Below are positions 34,290 through 43,385 of a stretch of DNA of 64,000 bases, piece after piece. The first letter of the stretch is position 1. Every line of letters starts with the position of its first letter. Below the pieces are notes generated by a model. It saw nothing but the letters and a program-made list of their open reading frames with translations, made no database searches and was not told the DNA's origin. The DNA is taken from the NCBI RefSeq assembly GCF_023195695.1, contig NZ_JALPQG010000011.1, forward strand, positions 62,001 to 126,000, written 5' to 3'. The stretch is from Aliiroseovarius sp. S1339 (GTDB taxonomy: Bacteria; Pseudomonadota; Alphaproteobacteria; Rhodobacterales; Rhodobacteraceae). Both the position numbers and the translations under genes were made by a program.

Positions 34290-34856
34290 ATGACACATAT
34301 CCTTCGCATCGACAGTTCAGCACGGACAGAGGGTTCAATCTCGCGCGGACTGGCAGACAAAGTGGTTGCCAAACACCCGGATGCCACCGTGATCAGCCGG
34401 GATTTGGCGGATGGCATTCCCCATCTGGACGCGGCATGGACCAAAGCGACATTCACTCCGGTGGACGCCCGGAGCGTTGATGACAACGCCGCACTGGCTT
34501 TGTCAGACGAGATTGTCGCCGAAGTTCAGGCGGCAGACCTTATTGTTATTTCAGCCGCAACTTACAACTTCTCGATCCCGTCGACGCTGAAAGCCTGGAT
34601 TGATCAGCTTGCGCGCGCAGGTGTCACATTCCGGTATGGTGAGGACGGAACCCCCGAAGGCCTTCTGACTGGTAAGCGCGTCATCGTCGTGACAGCGTCA
34701 GGTGGCACACCCATCGGAGCGCCGCACGACTTTGTTTCACCATATCTGACATTCATCCTTAATTTTATGGGGATTTCGGATATTGAGTTCATCTCGGCCA
34801 CGGGCGCCGATGGCATTGCATCTGCCGATGCGAGCATCGAAGAGCTGGCGGCTTGA
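34290..34856 (+). CDS. azoR: FMN-dependent NADH:azoreductase/quinone reductase
   Basis: 188 residues from the ATG at 34290, with GGAG ten bases upstream. Flavodoxin-like fold: N-terminal ILRIDSSARTEGSISRGLAD binds FMN phosphate, then AATYNFSIPSTLKAWIDQLARAGVTF (substrate and FMN site) and VTASGG. These enzymes reduce quinones and azo dyes with NADH in two-electron steps, protecting from thiol and quinone stress. Likely controlled by the divergent LysR protein. Confidence 0.93.
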   Translation: MTHILRIDSSARTEGSISRGLADKVVAKHPDATVISRDLADGIPHLDAAWTKATFTPVDARSVDDNAALALSDEIVAEVQAADLIVISAATYNFSIPSTLKAWIDQLARAGVTFRYGEDGTPEGLLTGKRVIVVTASGGTPIGAPHDFVSPYLTFILNFMGISDIEFISATGADGIASADASIEELAA

Positions 34857-34862
34857 CGGGGT

Positions 34863-34889
34863 TTCGGGGTGTTGTAACAGCGCCCCGAA
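34863..34889. terminator. hairpin between azoR and the glycerate kinase gene
   Basis: TTCGGGG / CCCCGAA stem (34863-34869, 34883-34889) with an inner TGTT / AACA stem, between two convergent genes. The T run is poor on either side, so termination is likely but not certain. Confidence 0.55.
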
Positions 34890-34901
34890 CGCTCCTTGAT
34901 C

Positions 34902-36161
34902 CTATCTGATCAAAATCGCCCGGAAGTCGTTCACATTGGTCCCCGTTGGTCCGGGTGCGAACAGATCGCCCAGCGCATCAAACGCGCCCCAAGCATCATT
35001 TTGCGACAGCAACGCCATCGGATCATAGCCCAGCGCGCGCAATCGGCTGGCAGACCTGCCGTCCGCAAACGCCCCGGCGTTATCCTCGGACCCGTCAATT
35101 CCGTCGGTATCAGCTGCCATGGCTGTAAAACCCTCAAAGCCGTCGCAAGTGATCGCCAAGGACAGCAGGAATTCCGTGTTTCGACCGCCGCGGCCAGAAC
35201 CTTTCAGCGTCACCGTCGTCTCGCCACCAGACAGGATAACGCAAGGGGCACGGAAGGGGCGGTTCTGGGTCAGAACCTCGCGCGTGATAGCGCCGTGCAT
35301 CCGGGCAACTTCACGCGCCTCGCCCTCAATCGCGTCAGACAGAATGACGGCGGGCACACCCAGTGCCTTGGCCCGGGCCGCCGCCGCTTCAATACTTAAC
35401 CGGGCTGAAGCGATCACCTGCACCTGATTGCGCGCAAACACTGGGTCGTCCGGGGAAGGCGCGGGATGTGCGCGAATGTGGTCGATGATATGTGCTGGCA
35501 GGTCGATATTCCATGCCGTGATTGCGGCCAGCGCCTGCGCCTGATCCGCCTCGTCCGGGACCGTCGGTCCAGATGCGACCTGCGACGGCGCATCGCCGGG
35601 CACATCTGACACGATCAAGGTGACGAGCTTGGCAGGAAACGCAGCCTGCGCCAAACGCCCGCCCTTGATCCGCGAGACATGCTTGCGGATCGCATTCATT
35701 ACCGAAATCGGCGCACCCGACGCCAAAAGGGCATCGTTCAATCGCTGCTCATCGGCAAGGGTCAGACCATCGGGTGGCGCTGGCAGCAAGGCCGAGCCGC
35801 CACCTGTCACCAACGCTATAACAAGGTCGTCTTCACCAAGCCCGCTAACCGCCTTGATCAAAGCGTCCGACGCAGTCAGCCCCGCCGCGTCCGGCACGGG
35901 ATGTGCGGCTTCCAATACCCGTATGTGCTGGCAAGCAGCGCCATAGCCATAGCGCGTCACCACGACCCCCTCGACGGGGTCGCCCCACAACTTCTCGAAC
36001 GCCGCCGCCAATTGCGCAGCCCCCTTGCCCGCGCCAACCACCACGGTCCGGCCCTTTGGTATTTCGGGAAGGTGCCCCTTCAGAACCGACTTGGCATCGG
36101 CTGCTGAAACGGCGGTATCAAACAGGTCGGTGAGGAAGGCTTGGTCAGAACGATTGATCAT
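34902..36161 (-). CDS. glycerate 2-kinase (MOFRL family; often named hydroxypyruvate reductase TtuD)
   Basis: 419 residues from the ATG at 36161; the longer frame to 36269 runs into the tRNA-Leu gene. N-terminal domain with GAGKGAAQLAAAFE and VTGGGSALL (phosphate loop). The C-terminal MOFRL domain has SGGETTVTLKGSGRGGRNTEFLL. The enzyme phosphorylates glycerate to 2-phosphoglycerate; older annotations call it hydroxypyruvate reductase. Single gene between a convergent azoreductase and the tRNA. Confidence 0.9.
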   Translation of the reverse strand: MINRSDQAFLTDLFDTAVSAADAKSVLKGHLPEIPKGRTVVVGAGKGAAQLAAAFEKLWGDPVEGVVVTRYGYGAACQHIRVLEAAHPVPDAAGLTASDALIKAVSGLGEDDLVIALVTGGGSALLPAPPDGLTLADEQRLNDALLASGAPISVMNAIRKHVSRIKGGRLAQAAFPAKLVTLIVSDVPGDAPSQVASGPTVPDEADQAQALAAITAWNIDLPAHIIDHIRAHPAPSPDDPVFARNQVQVIASARLSIEAAAARAKALGVPAVILSDAIEGEAREVARMHGAITREVLTQNRPFRAPCVILSGGETTVTLKGSGRGGRNTEFLLSLAITCDGFEGFTAMAADTDGIDGSEDNAGAFADGRSASRLRALGYDPMALLSQNDAWGAFDALGDLFAPGPTGTNVNDFRAILIR

Positions 36162-36239
36162 GGGCCGAGCATAAAGACCGCAGCGCATCAGGCAAGCAAA
36201 CGGTTGCCTGTCAGCGTGATCGAAGATGATGTCCAGAGA

Positions 36240-36326
36240 TGGTGCGGTCGGTGGGACTCGAACCCACACGAGTGTTACCTCACAGCGACCTCAACGCTGC
36301 GCGTCTACCAATTCCGCCACGACCGC
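36240..36326 (-). tRNA. tRNA-Leu (anticodon GAG), CCA encoded
   Basis: 87 bases on the minus strand. The acceptor stem GCGGTCG pairs with CGACCGC. Features: D-loop AATTGGTAGACGC, anticodon stem CAGCG/CGCTG around loop TTGAGGT, a long class II variable arm, T-arm GTGGG-TTCGAGT-CCCAC, discriminator A and an encoded CCA (36240-36242). The long variable arm and the G-A-G anticodon identify leucine. Confidence 0.97.
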
Positions 36327-36441
36327 AAGCCTAGGCTAGGTGACGCGCTTCATAGCGAAGGGGTTTGGGGAAGTGAAGTCAAAAAACGTCCGCCAGAAAT
36401 AATTCGGGATGCTTTTTGACAAAGCGGAACAGCGGTGCCAA

Positions 36442-37137
36442 ATGAAGCATATGAAAGCCCTGCCAGATATGCCCGCCGTCACGTGGGAGACCGCCGAGAC
36501 ACTGATCGACTACGAAGCCGCAGTTGCCCGGATGGAAGCCCATGTCGATGCAATGGCACGTGGTGAGGCGGGCGAGATGATATGGCTGCTGGAACACCCG
36601 CCCCTGTATACCGCCGGCACGTCTGCTGATCCGAAGGATCTGGTCGCGCCGGACAGGTTTCCTGTCCACACCTCCAAACGCGGGGGGCAGTATACCTATC
36701 ACGGTCCCGGCCAGCGGGTGGCTTATGTGATGCTGGACGTAGGCAAACGCGGGCGTGACGTGCGCGCCTTTGTGGCAGCGCTGGAAGAATGGGTCATCCG
36801 CACCCTTGCCGAATTCAACGTCACCGGCGAACGACGTGATGGGCGCGTTGGCGTCTGGGTGGTGCGCGATGACAAACCCCTGACGGCCCTGGGCCAATCA
36901 CCTGAAGACAAAATCGCCGCCATCGGCGTGCGTCTGCGCAAATGGGTCAGCTTCCACGGCATCTCGATCAACGTCGAACCAGAGTTGGAGCATTTCTCGG
37001 GCATCGTGCCCTGCGGGATTTCCGAACACGGGGTAACAAGCTTAGTTGATCTTGGATTACCTGTCACAATGGACGATGTGGACAATGCGCTGCGCCGGTG
37101 CTTTGATGAGGTCTTCGGCCCACTCGGCGAAATATAG
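36442..37137 (+). CDS. lipB: lipoyl(octanoyl) transferase
   Basis: 231 residues from the ATG at 36442 (an ATG at 36451 is also possible). Family motifs: [31 protein letters not shown] (residues about 75-90), and the catalytic Lys/Cys pair in [17 protein letters not shown] and SGIVPCGIS. It moves octanoyl from acyl carrier protein to lipoyl domains of 2-oxoacid dehydrogenases. Single gene, divergent from tRNA-Leu and followed by a cytochrome c gene 120 bases on. Confidence 0.95.
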   Translation: MKHMKALPDMPAVTWETAETLIDYEAAVARMEAHVDAMARGEAGEMIWLLEHPPLYTAGTSADPKDLVAPDRFPVHTSKRGGQYTYHGPGQRVAYVMLDVGKRGRDVRAFVAALEEWVIRTLAEFNVTGERRDGRVGVWVVRDDKPLTALGQSPEDKIAAIGVRLRKWVSFHGISINVEPELEHFSGIVPCGISEHGVTSLVDLGLPVTMDDVDNALRRCFDEVFGPLGEI

Positions 37138-37257
37138 CCTGCGTGGCCCAACATGGTCCCTGCGACAGCACGTCGTCTCAAAATCGGGTTGTATTTGCTG
37201 CAGGGTCCGCGCGACAATGACGCACAACGCGTGAACAGATCTAGCATGAGGACTAAT

Positions 37258-37764
37258 ATGAAGACGATTCTTTCTTCCGCCGCCATGATCCTTGCCCTTT
37301 CGGGCACAGCCTTCGCAGAAGGCGATGTCGCCAAAGGCGAAAAGGACTTCAAAAAATGTAAAGCCTGCCACGCTATCATTGATGCCGATGGCGAAGCCCT
37401 GTTCAAAGGTGGCAAAACCGGCCCGAACCTCCACGGCATTCTCGGCCGCACCGCCGGCACGGTTGAAGGCTTCAAATATGGCGATTCGATCATTGCCGCA
37501 GGTGAAGCTGGTCTGGTTTGGACTGAAGAGCTGCTGATGGAATACATCAAAGATCCCAAAGCGTTCCTGAAAGAGCAGACTGGCGACGATAAAGCCAAGT
37601 CGAAGATGACCTTCAAATGGGGCAAGCCCGAAGATCTGGTGGCGTTCCTTGCGACCTTCTCGCCCGAGATGCCCGCCGAAGGCGAAGCTGCCGAAGGTGA
37701 GGCCGCTGAAGGTGAAGCAGCCGAGGGCGAAGCCGCTGAAGGCGATTCGGCCACAACCAACTAA
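37258..37764 (+). CDS. class I cytochrome c (c550-like) with acidic repetitive C-terminus
   Basis: 168 residues from the ATG at 37258 (37246 possible). Signal peptide 1-20 (TAFA). Haem motif Cys34-Lys-Ala-Cys-His38; GPNLHGILGRTAG and the distal-Met region SKMTFKW are typical of Paracoccus c550/mitochondrial-type cytochrome c. Residues 141-165 are five tandem Glu-Gly-Glu-Ala-Ala-like units, absent from most homologues I know. A periplasmic electron carrier, plausibly feeding the aa3 oxidase whose subunit I gene follows. A strong terminator separates the two genes. Confidence 0.93.
   Translation: MKTILSSAAMILALSGTAFAEGDVAKGEKDFKKCKACHAIIDADGEALFKGGKTGPNLHGILGRTAGTVEGFKYGDSIIAAGEAGLVWTEELLMEYIKDPKAFLKEQTGDDKAKSKMTFKWGKPEDLVAFLATFSPEMPAEGEAAEGEAAEGEAAEGEAAEGDSATTN
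37678..37752 (+). repeat. five tandem 15-base repeats coding an acidic tail
   Basis: Units at 37678, 37693, 37708, 37723 and 37738, each 15 bases and encoding Glu-Gly-Glu-Ala-Ala (last unit Glu-Gly-Asp-Ser-Ala). Bases differ mostly at third codon positions (GAA/GAG, GGC/GGT, GCT/GCC/GCA), so the peptide is conserved more than the DNA, as expected for a selected tail. Confidence 0.85.
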
Positions 37765-37803
37765 ACAGATGCGGCCAGATGGCCGGTTTCGCTGACCAAC
37801 ATC

Positions 37804-37844
37804 GCGCCCCGCCCGGTAAAACCCGGTGCGGGGCGCATTTTTTT
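37804..37844 (+). terminator. Rho-independent terminator after cytochrome c
   Basis: GCGCCCCGC / GCGGGGCGC stem (37804-37812, 37828-37836) followed by A and seven T. Confidence 0.92.
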
Positions 37845-37958
37845 GCCCTTTGCGACGATTGCGACGTTGCCCGACCCCGCCCCGCATATTACACACGTTA
37901 AAAAGCCGGGTGGAGTGACTCTCCGCTCTGGTCACGTTAACCCCAAAGGGAGGGAAGC

Positions 37959-39632
37959 ATGGCGGACGCAGCCATTCACGACCATGACCACCACGACGAA
38001 CGCGGGTTTTTTACCCGGTGGTTTATGTCGACCAACCACAAAGATATCGGGATTCTGTATTTGTTCCTGGCCGGTTTGACCGGTTTTATCTCGGTTTCTT
38101 TCACCGTTTATATGCGGCTCGAGCTTATGGACCCCGGCGTTCAGTACATGTGCCTTGAAGGCGCGCGCTTCATCGCCGATGCGTCAGCAGAATGTACGCC
38201 GAACGGGCATCTGTGGAACGTGATGATCACCTATCATGGCGTCCTGATGATGTTCTTCGTGGTCATCCCCGCCCTGTTTGGTGGATTTGGCAACTATTTC
38301 ATGCCGTTGCAAATTGGTGCGCCGGACATGTCTTTCCCACGGATGAACAACCTGTCGTTCTGGCTCTATGCAACGGGTGTGGCACTTGGCGTGGCTTCGT
38401 TGTTTGCGCCGGGTGGCAATGACCAGCTTGGGTCGGGCGTTGGCTGGGTTCTGTATCCTCCGCTGTCCACGACCGAAGGCGGCTATTCGATGGACCTCGC
38501 GATCTTCGCGGTGCACGTATCTGGTGCCTCGTCGATCCTTGGGGCGATCAACATCATCACCACCTTCCTGAACATGCGTGCGCCCGGCATGACCCTGTTC
38601 AAGGTGCCGCTGTTTGCGTGGTCGATCTTTGTGACCGCGTGGCTGATCCTGCTGTCGCTGCCGGTTCTGGCAGGCGCCATCACCATGCTGCTGATCGACC
38701 GTAACTTTGGCGGGACATTCTTTGATCCGTCCGGCGGCGGCGACCCGATCCTGTATCAGCACATCCTGTGGTTCTTCGGACACCCGGAAGTGTATATCGT
38801 GATCCTGCCCGGCTTCGGCCTGATCAGCCACGTGATTGGCACCTTCGCACGCAAACCGATCTTCGGCTATGTGCCGATGGTTTGGGCGCTGATCGCCATC
38901 GGCGTGATCGGCTTCGTTGTGTGGGCACACCACATGTATACGGTTGGTATGTCGCTGACCCAGCAATCCTATTTCATGCTGGCAACCATGGTTATTGCGG
39001 TGCCGACGGGGATCAAGATCTTCTCGTGGATTGCGACGCTTTGGGGCGGCTCGATCGAGTTCAAGACACCTATGCTGTTTGCGATGGGCTTCCTGTTCCT
39101 GTTCACCGTTGGTGGTGTAACCGGCGTGGTTCTGTCGCAGGCTGGCGTGGATCGTTTGTATCATGACACCTATTATGTTGTGGCGCACTTCCATTATGTC
39201 ATGTCGATTGGGGCCGTGATGTGTATCTTTGCGGGCGTCTATTACTGGATCGGCAAAATGTCCGGTCGCCAGTATCCCGAGCTTGCAGGCAAGATCCACT
39301 TCTGGACTTTCTTCGTCGGCGTGAACCTAACCTTCTTCCCGCAACACTTCCTGGGCCGCCAAGGCATGCCGCGTCGTTACATCGACTATCCGGAAGCGTT
39401 CGCATACTGGAACAAGATCAGCTCATACGGTGCGTTCCTGTCTTTCGCATCATTCGTGTTCTTCATCGGCATCGTGTTCTACACGCTGTTCAAGGGCAAA
39501 CGTGTGACCGAGAATAACTATTGGAACGAATATGCGGACACGCTGGAATGGACCCTGCCCAGCCCACCGCCAGAGCACACCTTTGAAATCCTGCCCAAGC
39601 AGGAAGAATGGGACAAAGGTCATTCGCACTAA
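37959..39632 (+). CDS. ctaD: aa3-type cytochrome c oxidase subunit I
   Basis: 557 residues, 12 membrane segments, very close in layout to the Paracoccus enzyme. All redox ligands are present: His93 and His410 (haem a), His412 (haem a3), and CuB ligands His275, His324, His325, with the cross-linked Tyr279 and the D-channel Glu277 in GHPEVY. The K-channel Lys353 is in TGIKIFSW. It is therefore an A-type proton-pumping oxidase. GGGAGG precedes the ATG. The gene stands alone, as in many Rhodobacterales where ctaCBGE lie elsewhere; a strong palindromic terminator follows. Confidence 0.98.
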   Translation: MADAAIHDHDHHDERGFFTRWFMSTNHKDIGILYLFLAGLTGFISVSFTVYMRLELMDPGVQYMCLEGARFIADASAECTPNGHLWNVMITYHGVLMMFFVVIPALFGGFGNYFMPLQIGAPDMSFPRMNNLSFWLYATGVALGVASLFAPGGNDQLGSGVGWVLYPPLSTTEGGYSMDLAIFAVHVSGASSILGAINIITTFLNMRAPGMTLFKVPLFAWSIFVTAWLILLSLPVLAGAITMLLIDRNFGGTFFDPSGGGDPILYQHILWFFGHPEVYIVILPGFGLISHVIGTFARKPIFGYVPMVWALIAIGVIGFVVWAHHMYTVGMSLTQQSYFMLATMVIAVPTGIKIFSWIATLWGGSIEFKTPMLFAMGFLFLFTVGGVTGVVLSQAGVDRLYHDTYYVVAHFHYVMSIGAVMCIFAGVYYWIGKMSGRQYPELAGKIHFWTFFVGVNLTFFPQHFLGRQGMPRRYIDYPEAFAYWNKISSYGAFLSFASFVFFIGIVFYTLFKGKRVTENNYWNEYADTLEWTLPSPPPEHTFEILPKQEEWDKGHSH

Positions 39633-39651
39633 GCGGACCTGATAAACAAAG

Positions 39652-39680
39652 AAGGCCCGGACAATTGTCCGGGCCTTTTG
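39652..39680. terminator. strong palindromic terminator after ctaD
   Basis: AAGGCCCGGACAA / TTGTCCGGGCCTT: a perfect 26-base palindrome followed by TT, between convergent ctaD and the small secreted-protein gene, acting in both directions. Confidence 0.9.
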
Positions 39681-39710
39681 CATTCGGGGACGCCAGCTGC
39701 AATCATATTG

Positions 39711-40067
39711 TCACTGAGCTGGCAATTCCAGCTGGAACCGCGCTTTGCCCCATCCGTCAACGCTGGTGCGGGCCCTGATCCAGATTGCTTCGGTCCCATT
39801 TGGTAGCGAGACGCCGGGCAGGCTGCGGATGAAGGGCTGTTCATTGGCGTGCGGGTGCTGCAATACGCGCGTTCCCAGCGTATCGCCAGCGTCGTTTTCA
39901 ACCCGCCAGCCATCTGCGTAATCGTCCCAACCCGTTTCTTCGTGCGCAAGCGTGACTGAAATGCTCCATCCCGCGCCCGACGGTGTCGCGGTCGCACCCA
40001 CAATCTCGGCCTCATGGGCAAAGGCTGGTGAGGTGGCGCAAAGCAGGCCAAGCCAGAGGTATCGCAT
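39711..40067 (-). CDS. small exported protein of unknown function
   Basis: 118 residues from the ATG at 40067, which stands six bases after GGAG; the ATG at 40079 has no such site. Signal peptide about 1-17 (ends SPAFA before HEAEI). The mature part looks like a single beta-sandwich (GWSISVTLAHEETGWDDYADGWRVEN in part: WSISVTLAHEETGW) with no cysteines. The family is not known to me. Convergent with ctaD, divergent from the DUF2244 gene. Confidence 0.78.
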   Translation of the reverse strand: MRYLWLGLLCATSPAFAHEAEIVGATATPSGAGWSISVTLAHEETGWDDYADGWRVENDAGDTLGTRVLQHPHANEQPFIRSLPGVSLPNGTEAIWIRARTSVDGWGKARFQLELPAQ

Positions 40068-40247
40068 CAGTCGCTCCATTATTCGGTTTTGGTCATTGTG
40101 CAGCGCGCGCATCCCTTTCGCCAATCACGTCTCAGCGAGTGCAGGTCGATGCAAGCCCCATGGTACGTGGCGCGCCACTTTCTGCTTGCCTCCCACTGTC
40201 GCTGCGGTTTTTCTAAGGCCTCCTGCTAACGATGGAACCGCGCACCA

Positions 40248-40751
40248 ATGCCTTACGAATGGATGCCTAATGATGGCTCAGACGCACCGAAAGCAGAGCT
40301 GCACCTCTGGCCTTTCCGCTCTCTACCCCGGCGCGGTTTCGTTTGGGTCATGGGGCTGGGCTTCACGCTGATGCTTATCCCGTTGCTGGCCCTGCTGGGG
40401 ACGGCCACCCTGTGGTGGCTTCTTCCCTTCGCGCTGGGGGCGATGGGCGCGTTGTGGTTTTTCATCGAGAAAAGCTACAAGGACGGTGAAATCCTTGAGG
40501 AACTTGTGATCTGGTCCGACCGGATGACCCTGACCCGCCACGGCCCGCGTGGCGGCGAACAGCGTTGGGACGCCGACCCCTATTGGGTCACGGTCGAAAT
40601 GCACAAGAAATGCGGCCCTGTGCCCAACTATGTTACGCTGAGGGGCAACGGCCGCGAGGTCGAAATCGGCGCGTTCCTGTCGGAAGCTGAGCGACCGAAA
40701 TTGTATGAGGAATTGCGCGAGGCGCTTCTGCGGGTGAAGTCAATTGATTGA
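40248..40751 (+). CDS. DUF2244 integral membrane protein
   Basis: 167 residues. Two adjacent membrane segments (about 32-50 and 54-72; FTLMLIPLLALLGTATLWW, LPFALGAMGALWFF), then a soluble C-terminal domain. Family DUF2244 is often near ctaD and cytochrome oxidase genes in alphaproteobacteria, and a role in oxidase biogenesis has been suggested from context only. Here it is 616 bases past ctaD with an opposite-strand gene between. Confidence 0.85.
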   Translation: MPYEWMPNDGSDAPKAELHLWPFRSLPRRGFVWVMGLGFTLMLIPLLALLGTATLWWLLPFALGAMGALWFFIEKSYKDGEILEELVIWSDRMTLTRHGPRGGEQRWDADPYWVTVEMHKKCGPVPNYVTLRGNGREVEIGAFLSEAERPKLYEELREALLRVKSID

Positions 40752-40777
40752 ACGGCGGACGGTATCGTTCGCTATGG

Positions 40778-41284
40778 TCAGAGTGGCTTCTCATAATACT
40801 TTATCAAATGATCAAGATACGGCGTGTCCTGATGGTAAGGCGCGCATTCCTTGAAGCCCAACTTTTCGTAAAGGCCTGATGCCTCGACAAGGGCGCGCCC
40901 GGTATCAAGACGAATGGTGGTATGGCCGTCTTTCCGAGCCTGCTCCATAAGCGCCAAGGTCAACGCTTTGCCCGCCCCAAGCCCACGTGCATCTTCAGTG
41001 ACAAAAACACGCTGGATTTCGGCAACCTCTTCACCCAGTGCGCGCATCATTCCGCACCCAACGGGCTTTCCTTCATGACTGGCGATAAGCAGGTCGCCGT
41101 TCGGTCGCGCATGAATCGTGGCGAAGTTTTCGACCAGATCGTCAATCTTGTCGGGGTCGTATTTCTGTCTAATATTTTCCCGCTCTTGCGGAGATCTATC
41201 GAACAGAAATTCGATATATCCAAGAAACAAAGACCCAACTATGGGCGTATCTTTTGGGAAAACTGCTCGTTCAATTATCAGCAT
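40778..41284 (-). CDS. GNAT-family N-acetyltransferase
   Basis: 168 residues. Acetyl-CoA site in motif A: EIQRVFVTEDARGLGAGKALTLAL (QRVFVTEDARGLGAGKAL), with the usual Arg/Gln-x-x-Gly-x-Gly/Ala pattern; motif B near GLYEKLGFKECAPY. Substrate not predictable. Convergent with the DUF2244 gene, no operon partner. Confidence 0.9.
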   Translation of the reverse strand: MLIIERAVFPKDTPIVGSLFLGYIEFLFDRSPQERENIRQKYDPDKIDDLVENFATIHARPNGDLLIASHEGKPVGCGMMRALGEEVAEIQRVFVTEDARGLGAGKALTLALMEQARKDGHTTIRLDTGRALVEASGLYEKLGFKECAPYHQDTPYLDHLIKYYEKPL

Positions 41285-41475
41285 GGCATAACGGCTTCGT
41301 CTGGGGCTATGCGCCTACCATACCCGCATTGCCTGTTTGTGTCCTGTCTGAACAGCGAAGATGTGAACGGGCCTGCCAGTGCTGAACCCTAAAGCCCAGA
41401 CCATGCGAAGCCAAGTGTGTCGCAGCCTGCGACGATGTAACATGCTGTATGGGTGGGAGGAGAGGCCCGCAGGCC

Positions 41476-41946
41476 TTACCCCAATTTCCCCTTCACCATC
41501 GGGCCAACCTTACCGAAATCCATTCGCCCGGTGAACTTGGCCTTTAGCGCGCCCATGACCTTGCCCATATCGCGGATGCTTTCGGCACCAACATCGCTGA
41601 TCGCCGCGGCGACGGCGGCATCGGTTTCTTCATCAGACAATTGCTTGGGCAGGAAATCTTCGATCACCGTAATCTCGGACAACTCCTTTTCGGCCAGTTC
41701 CAACCGCCCACCTTCTTCATAAGCGCGCGCGCTTTCCTGACGTTGCTTCACCATCTTGCCGAGGATCGCCAGGACATCGGCGTCTGTCACCTCGACCTCT
41801 TCGCCCGTGCCGCGCATGGCGATGTCGCGGTCCTTGATGGCGGCGCTGATCAAGCGAAGCGTCGACAGGCGCGTCGCATCCTTGTTTTTCATGGCCGTTT
41901 TCAGGGCATCATTCACCCGGCTGCGCATGTCCATGGATCCATCCAT
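41476..41946 (-). CDS. GatB/YqeY domain protein
   Basis: 156 residues from the ATG at 41946, with AAAGG nine bases before it; ATGs at 41934 and 41928 give a shorter form nearer to relatives. YqeY pattern: ALKTAMKNKDATRLSTLRLISAAIKDRDI at the start and GKVMGALKAKFTGRMDFGKVGPMVK at the end, the second matching the GatB C-terminal tRNA-binding tail. Its precise role is not settled; it may assist amidation or tRNA binding. Divergent from carA. Confidence 0.9.
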   Translation of the reverse strand: MDGSMDMRSRVNDALKTAMKNKDATRLSTLRLISAAIKDRDIAMRGTGEEVEVTDADVLAILGKMVKQRQESARAYEEGGRLELAEKELSEITVIEDFLPKQLSDEETDAAVAAAISDVGAESIRDMGKVMGALKAKFTGRMDFGKVGPMVKGKLG

Positions 41947-42019
41947 TTGCTGTGACCTTTACGAAGCTCGCAACTTATCGAAAAGCGGTGTTGCATTCAA
42001 CCGGGGGGCAGCAGCCTTA

Positions 42020-42043
42020 ACATATTGAAAAGTAACGATATGT
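42020..42043. promoter_or_regulatory. inverted repeat in the yqeY/carA promoter region
   Basis: ACATAT-N12-ATATGT, arms 42020-42025 and 42038-42043, in the 195-base divergent region. Short AT-rich arms in a promoter can arise by chance, so support is low. Confidence 0.35.
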
Positions 42044-42141
42044 AAAAATGGGCAAACGGCGTGTTGCCGCTTGAGCCACCTCTTGACCCCAAGGGCCAGC
42101 GCCACTAGTTTCACGACGATTTGTCGATCGGGAGTCGCCAC

Positions 42142-43314
42142 ATGTCCGCTGCCACCGCCCAAGCCTCAGAAGCTGCAAAACCCACCGCCTGTCTGGCTCT
42201 TGCCGACGGGACCATATTCTATGGTCACGGGTTTGGCACGACTGGCACGACCACCGCCGAGTTGTGTTTCAACACCGCCATGACGGGGTATCAAGAAATC
42301 ATGACCGACCCGTCTTACGCAGGTCAGGTCGTCACGTTCACTTTTCCACACATCGGCAATGTCGGTGTGAACCCGGAAGATGACGAAACCGGTGATCCGG
42401 TCGCCGCCGGTATGGTGGTGAAATGGGACCCGACCGAGCCATCAAACTGGCGTGCGACCGAAAACCTGGTCGATTGGCTGGCCAAGCGCGGTCGGATCGG
42501 GATCGGAGGCATTGATACCCGCCGCCTGACCCGCGCGATCCGCCAACAAGGTGCGCCGCATGTTGCCATCGCCCATGATCCCGAAGGAAACTTCGACATC
42601 GAAGCGTTGATCGCCGCAGCCCGCGCCTTTTGCGGGCTTGAGGGGCTGGATCTGGCGAAGGAGGTCACCTGCGCCCAAAGCTACAAATGGGACGAAATGC
42701 GGTGGGCATGGCCTGATGGCTATCCCAAGCAGGAAAACCCGCGTCACAAAGTGGTAGCGCTCGATTTCGGGGCGAAACGCAACATCCTGCGCTGCCTTGC
42801 ATCGGCTGGCTGCGACGTTACCGTTCTGCCCGCAACCGCCACTGCGGACGAGGTGCTGGCGCACAACCCGGATGGAGTTTTTCTGTCCAATGGCCCCGGC
42901 GATCCGGCGGCCACTGGCGCATATGCCGTGCCAATGATCAAGACGATCCTTGATACAACCGACCTGCCGGTTTTTGGAATTTGCCTTGGCCACCAGATGC
43001 TTGCGCTGGCCCTTGGCGCGCGCACGATCAAGATGAACCACGGCCATCACGGCGCAAACCATCCGGTTAAAGACTATGATACCGGCAAGGTTGAAATCAC
43101 GTCGATGAACCATGGCTTCGCGGTGGATGCGGACAGCCTGCCCAAAGGCGTGGTTGAAACCCACGTGTCCCTGTTCGACGGCTCGAACTGCGGGTTGCGC
43201 ATGGAAAACCGTCCGGTCTTTTCGGTTCAATATCACCCCGAAGCCAGCCCGGGTCCGATGGACAGCTATTATCTGTTTGAACGGTTCGCCGAGGCGATGG
43301 ACGGGCGCGGCTAA
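42142..43314 (+). CDS. carA: carbamoyl-phosphate synthase small subunit
   Basis: 390 residues from the ATG at 42142, with GGGAG before it; a TTG at 42121 is the longer alternative. N-terminal CPSase_sm domain (ALADGTIFYGHGFG, YQEIMTDPSYAGQ) and C-terminal class I glutamine amidotransferase with the nucleophile Cys281 in FGICLGHQMLAL and the His-x-Glu of YHPEASPGP. It supplies ammonia from glutamine to CarB for arginine and pyrimidine synthesis. carB is not adjacent. Confidence 0.97.
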   Translation: MSAATAQASEAAKPTACLALADGTIFYGHGFGTTGTTTAELCFNTAMTGYQEIMTDPSYAGQVVTFTFPHIGNVGVNPEDDETGDPVAAGMVVKWDPTEPSNWRATENLVDWLAKRGRIGIGGIDTRRLTRAIRQQGAPHVAIAHDPEGNFDIEALIAAARAFCGLEGLDLAKEVTCAQSYKWDEMRWAWPDGYPKQENPRHKVVALDFGAKRNILRCLASAGCDVTVLPATATADEVLAHNPDGVFLSNGPGDPAATGAYAVPMIKTILDTTDLPVFGICLGHQMLALALGARTIKMNHGHHGANHPVKDYDTGKVEITSMNHGFAVDADSLPKGVVETHVSLFDGSNCGLRMENRPVFSVQYHPEASPGPMDSYYLFERFAEAMDGRG

Positions 43315-43385
43315 CACCGTCTCAAATCTGCACAAATTTGGCACGAAAAAACTTTAGTTAACCCGCTGTTAACCAAAGGCTCTTC

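Noticed and set aside
36240-36326. tRNA-Leu as an integration site
   Set aside because: No integrase, no direct repeat of the tRNA 3' end and only core genes on both sides, so no island is supported.
37678-37752. Tandem repeats as a CRISPR array
   Set aside because: Units are contiguous, in frame and without spacers; they are part of the cytochrome c coding sequence.
36723-37760. Frame on the minus strand with repeated Ser-Pro-Ser-Ala-Ala
   Set aside because: The repeats are the complement of the Glu-Gly-Glu-Ala-Ala units of cytochrome c; no gene features of its own.
38184-39299. Open frame on the minus strand opposite ctaD
   Set aside because: Antisense shadow of cytochrome oxidase subunit I; the sense frame has all haem and copper ligands.
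42001-42070. Short GGCAA...TTGCC repeat before carA as a riboswitch or attenuator
   Set aside because: Five-base arms only, no leader peptide and no terminator stem, so nothing beyond a chance repeat is supported.
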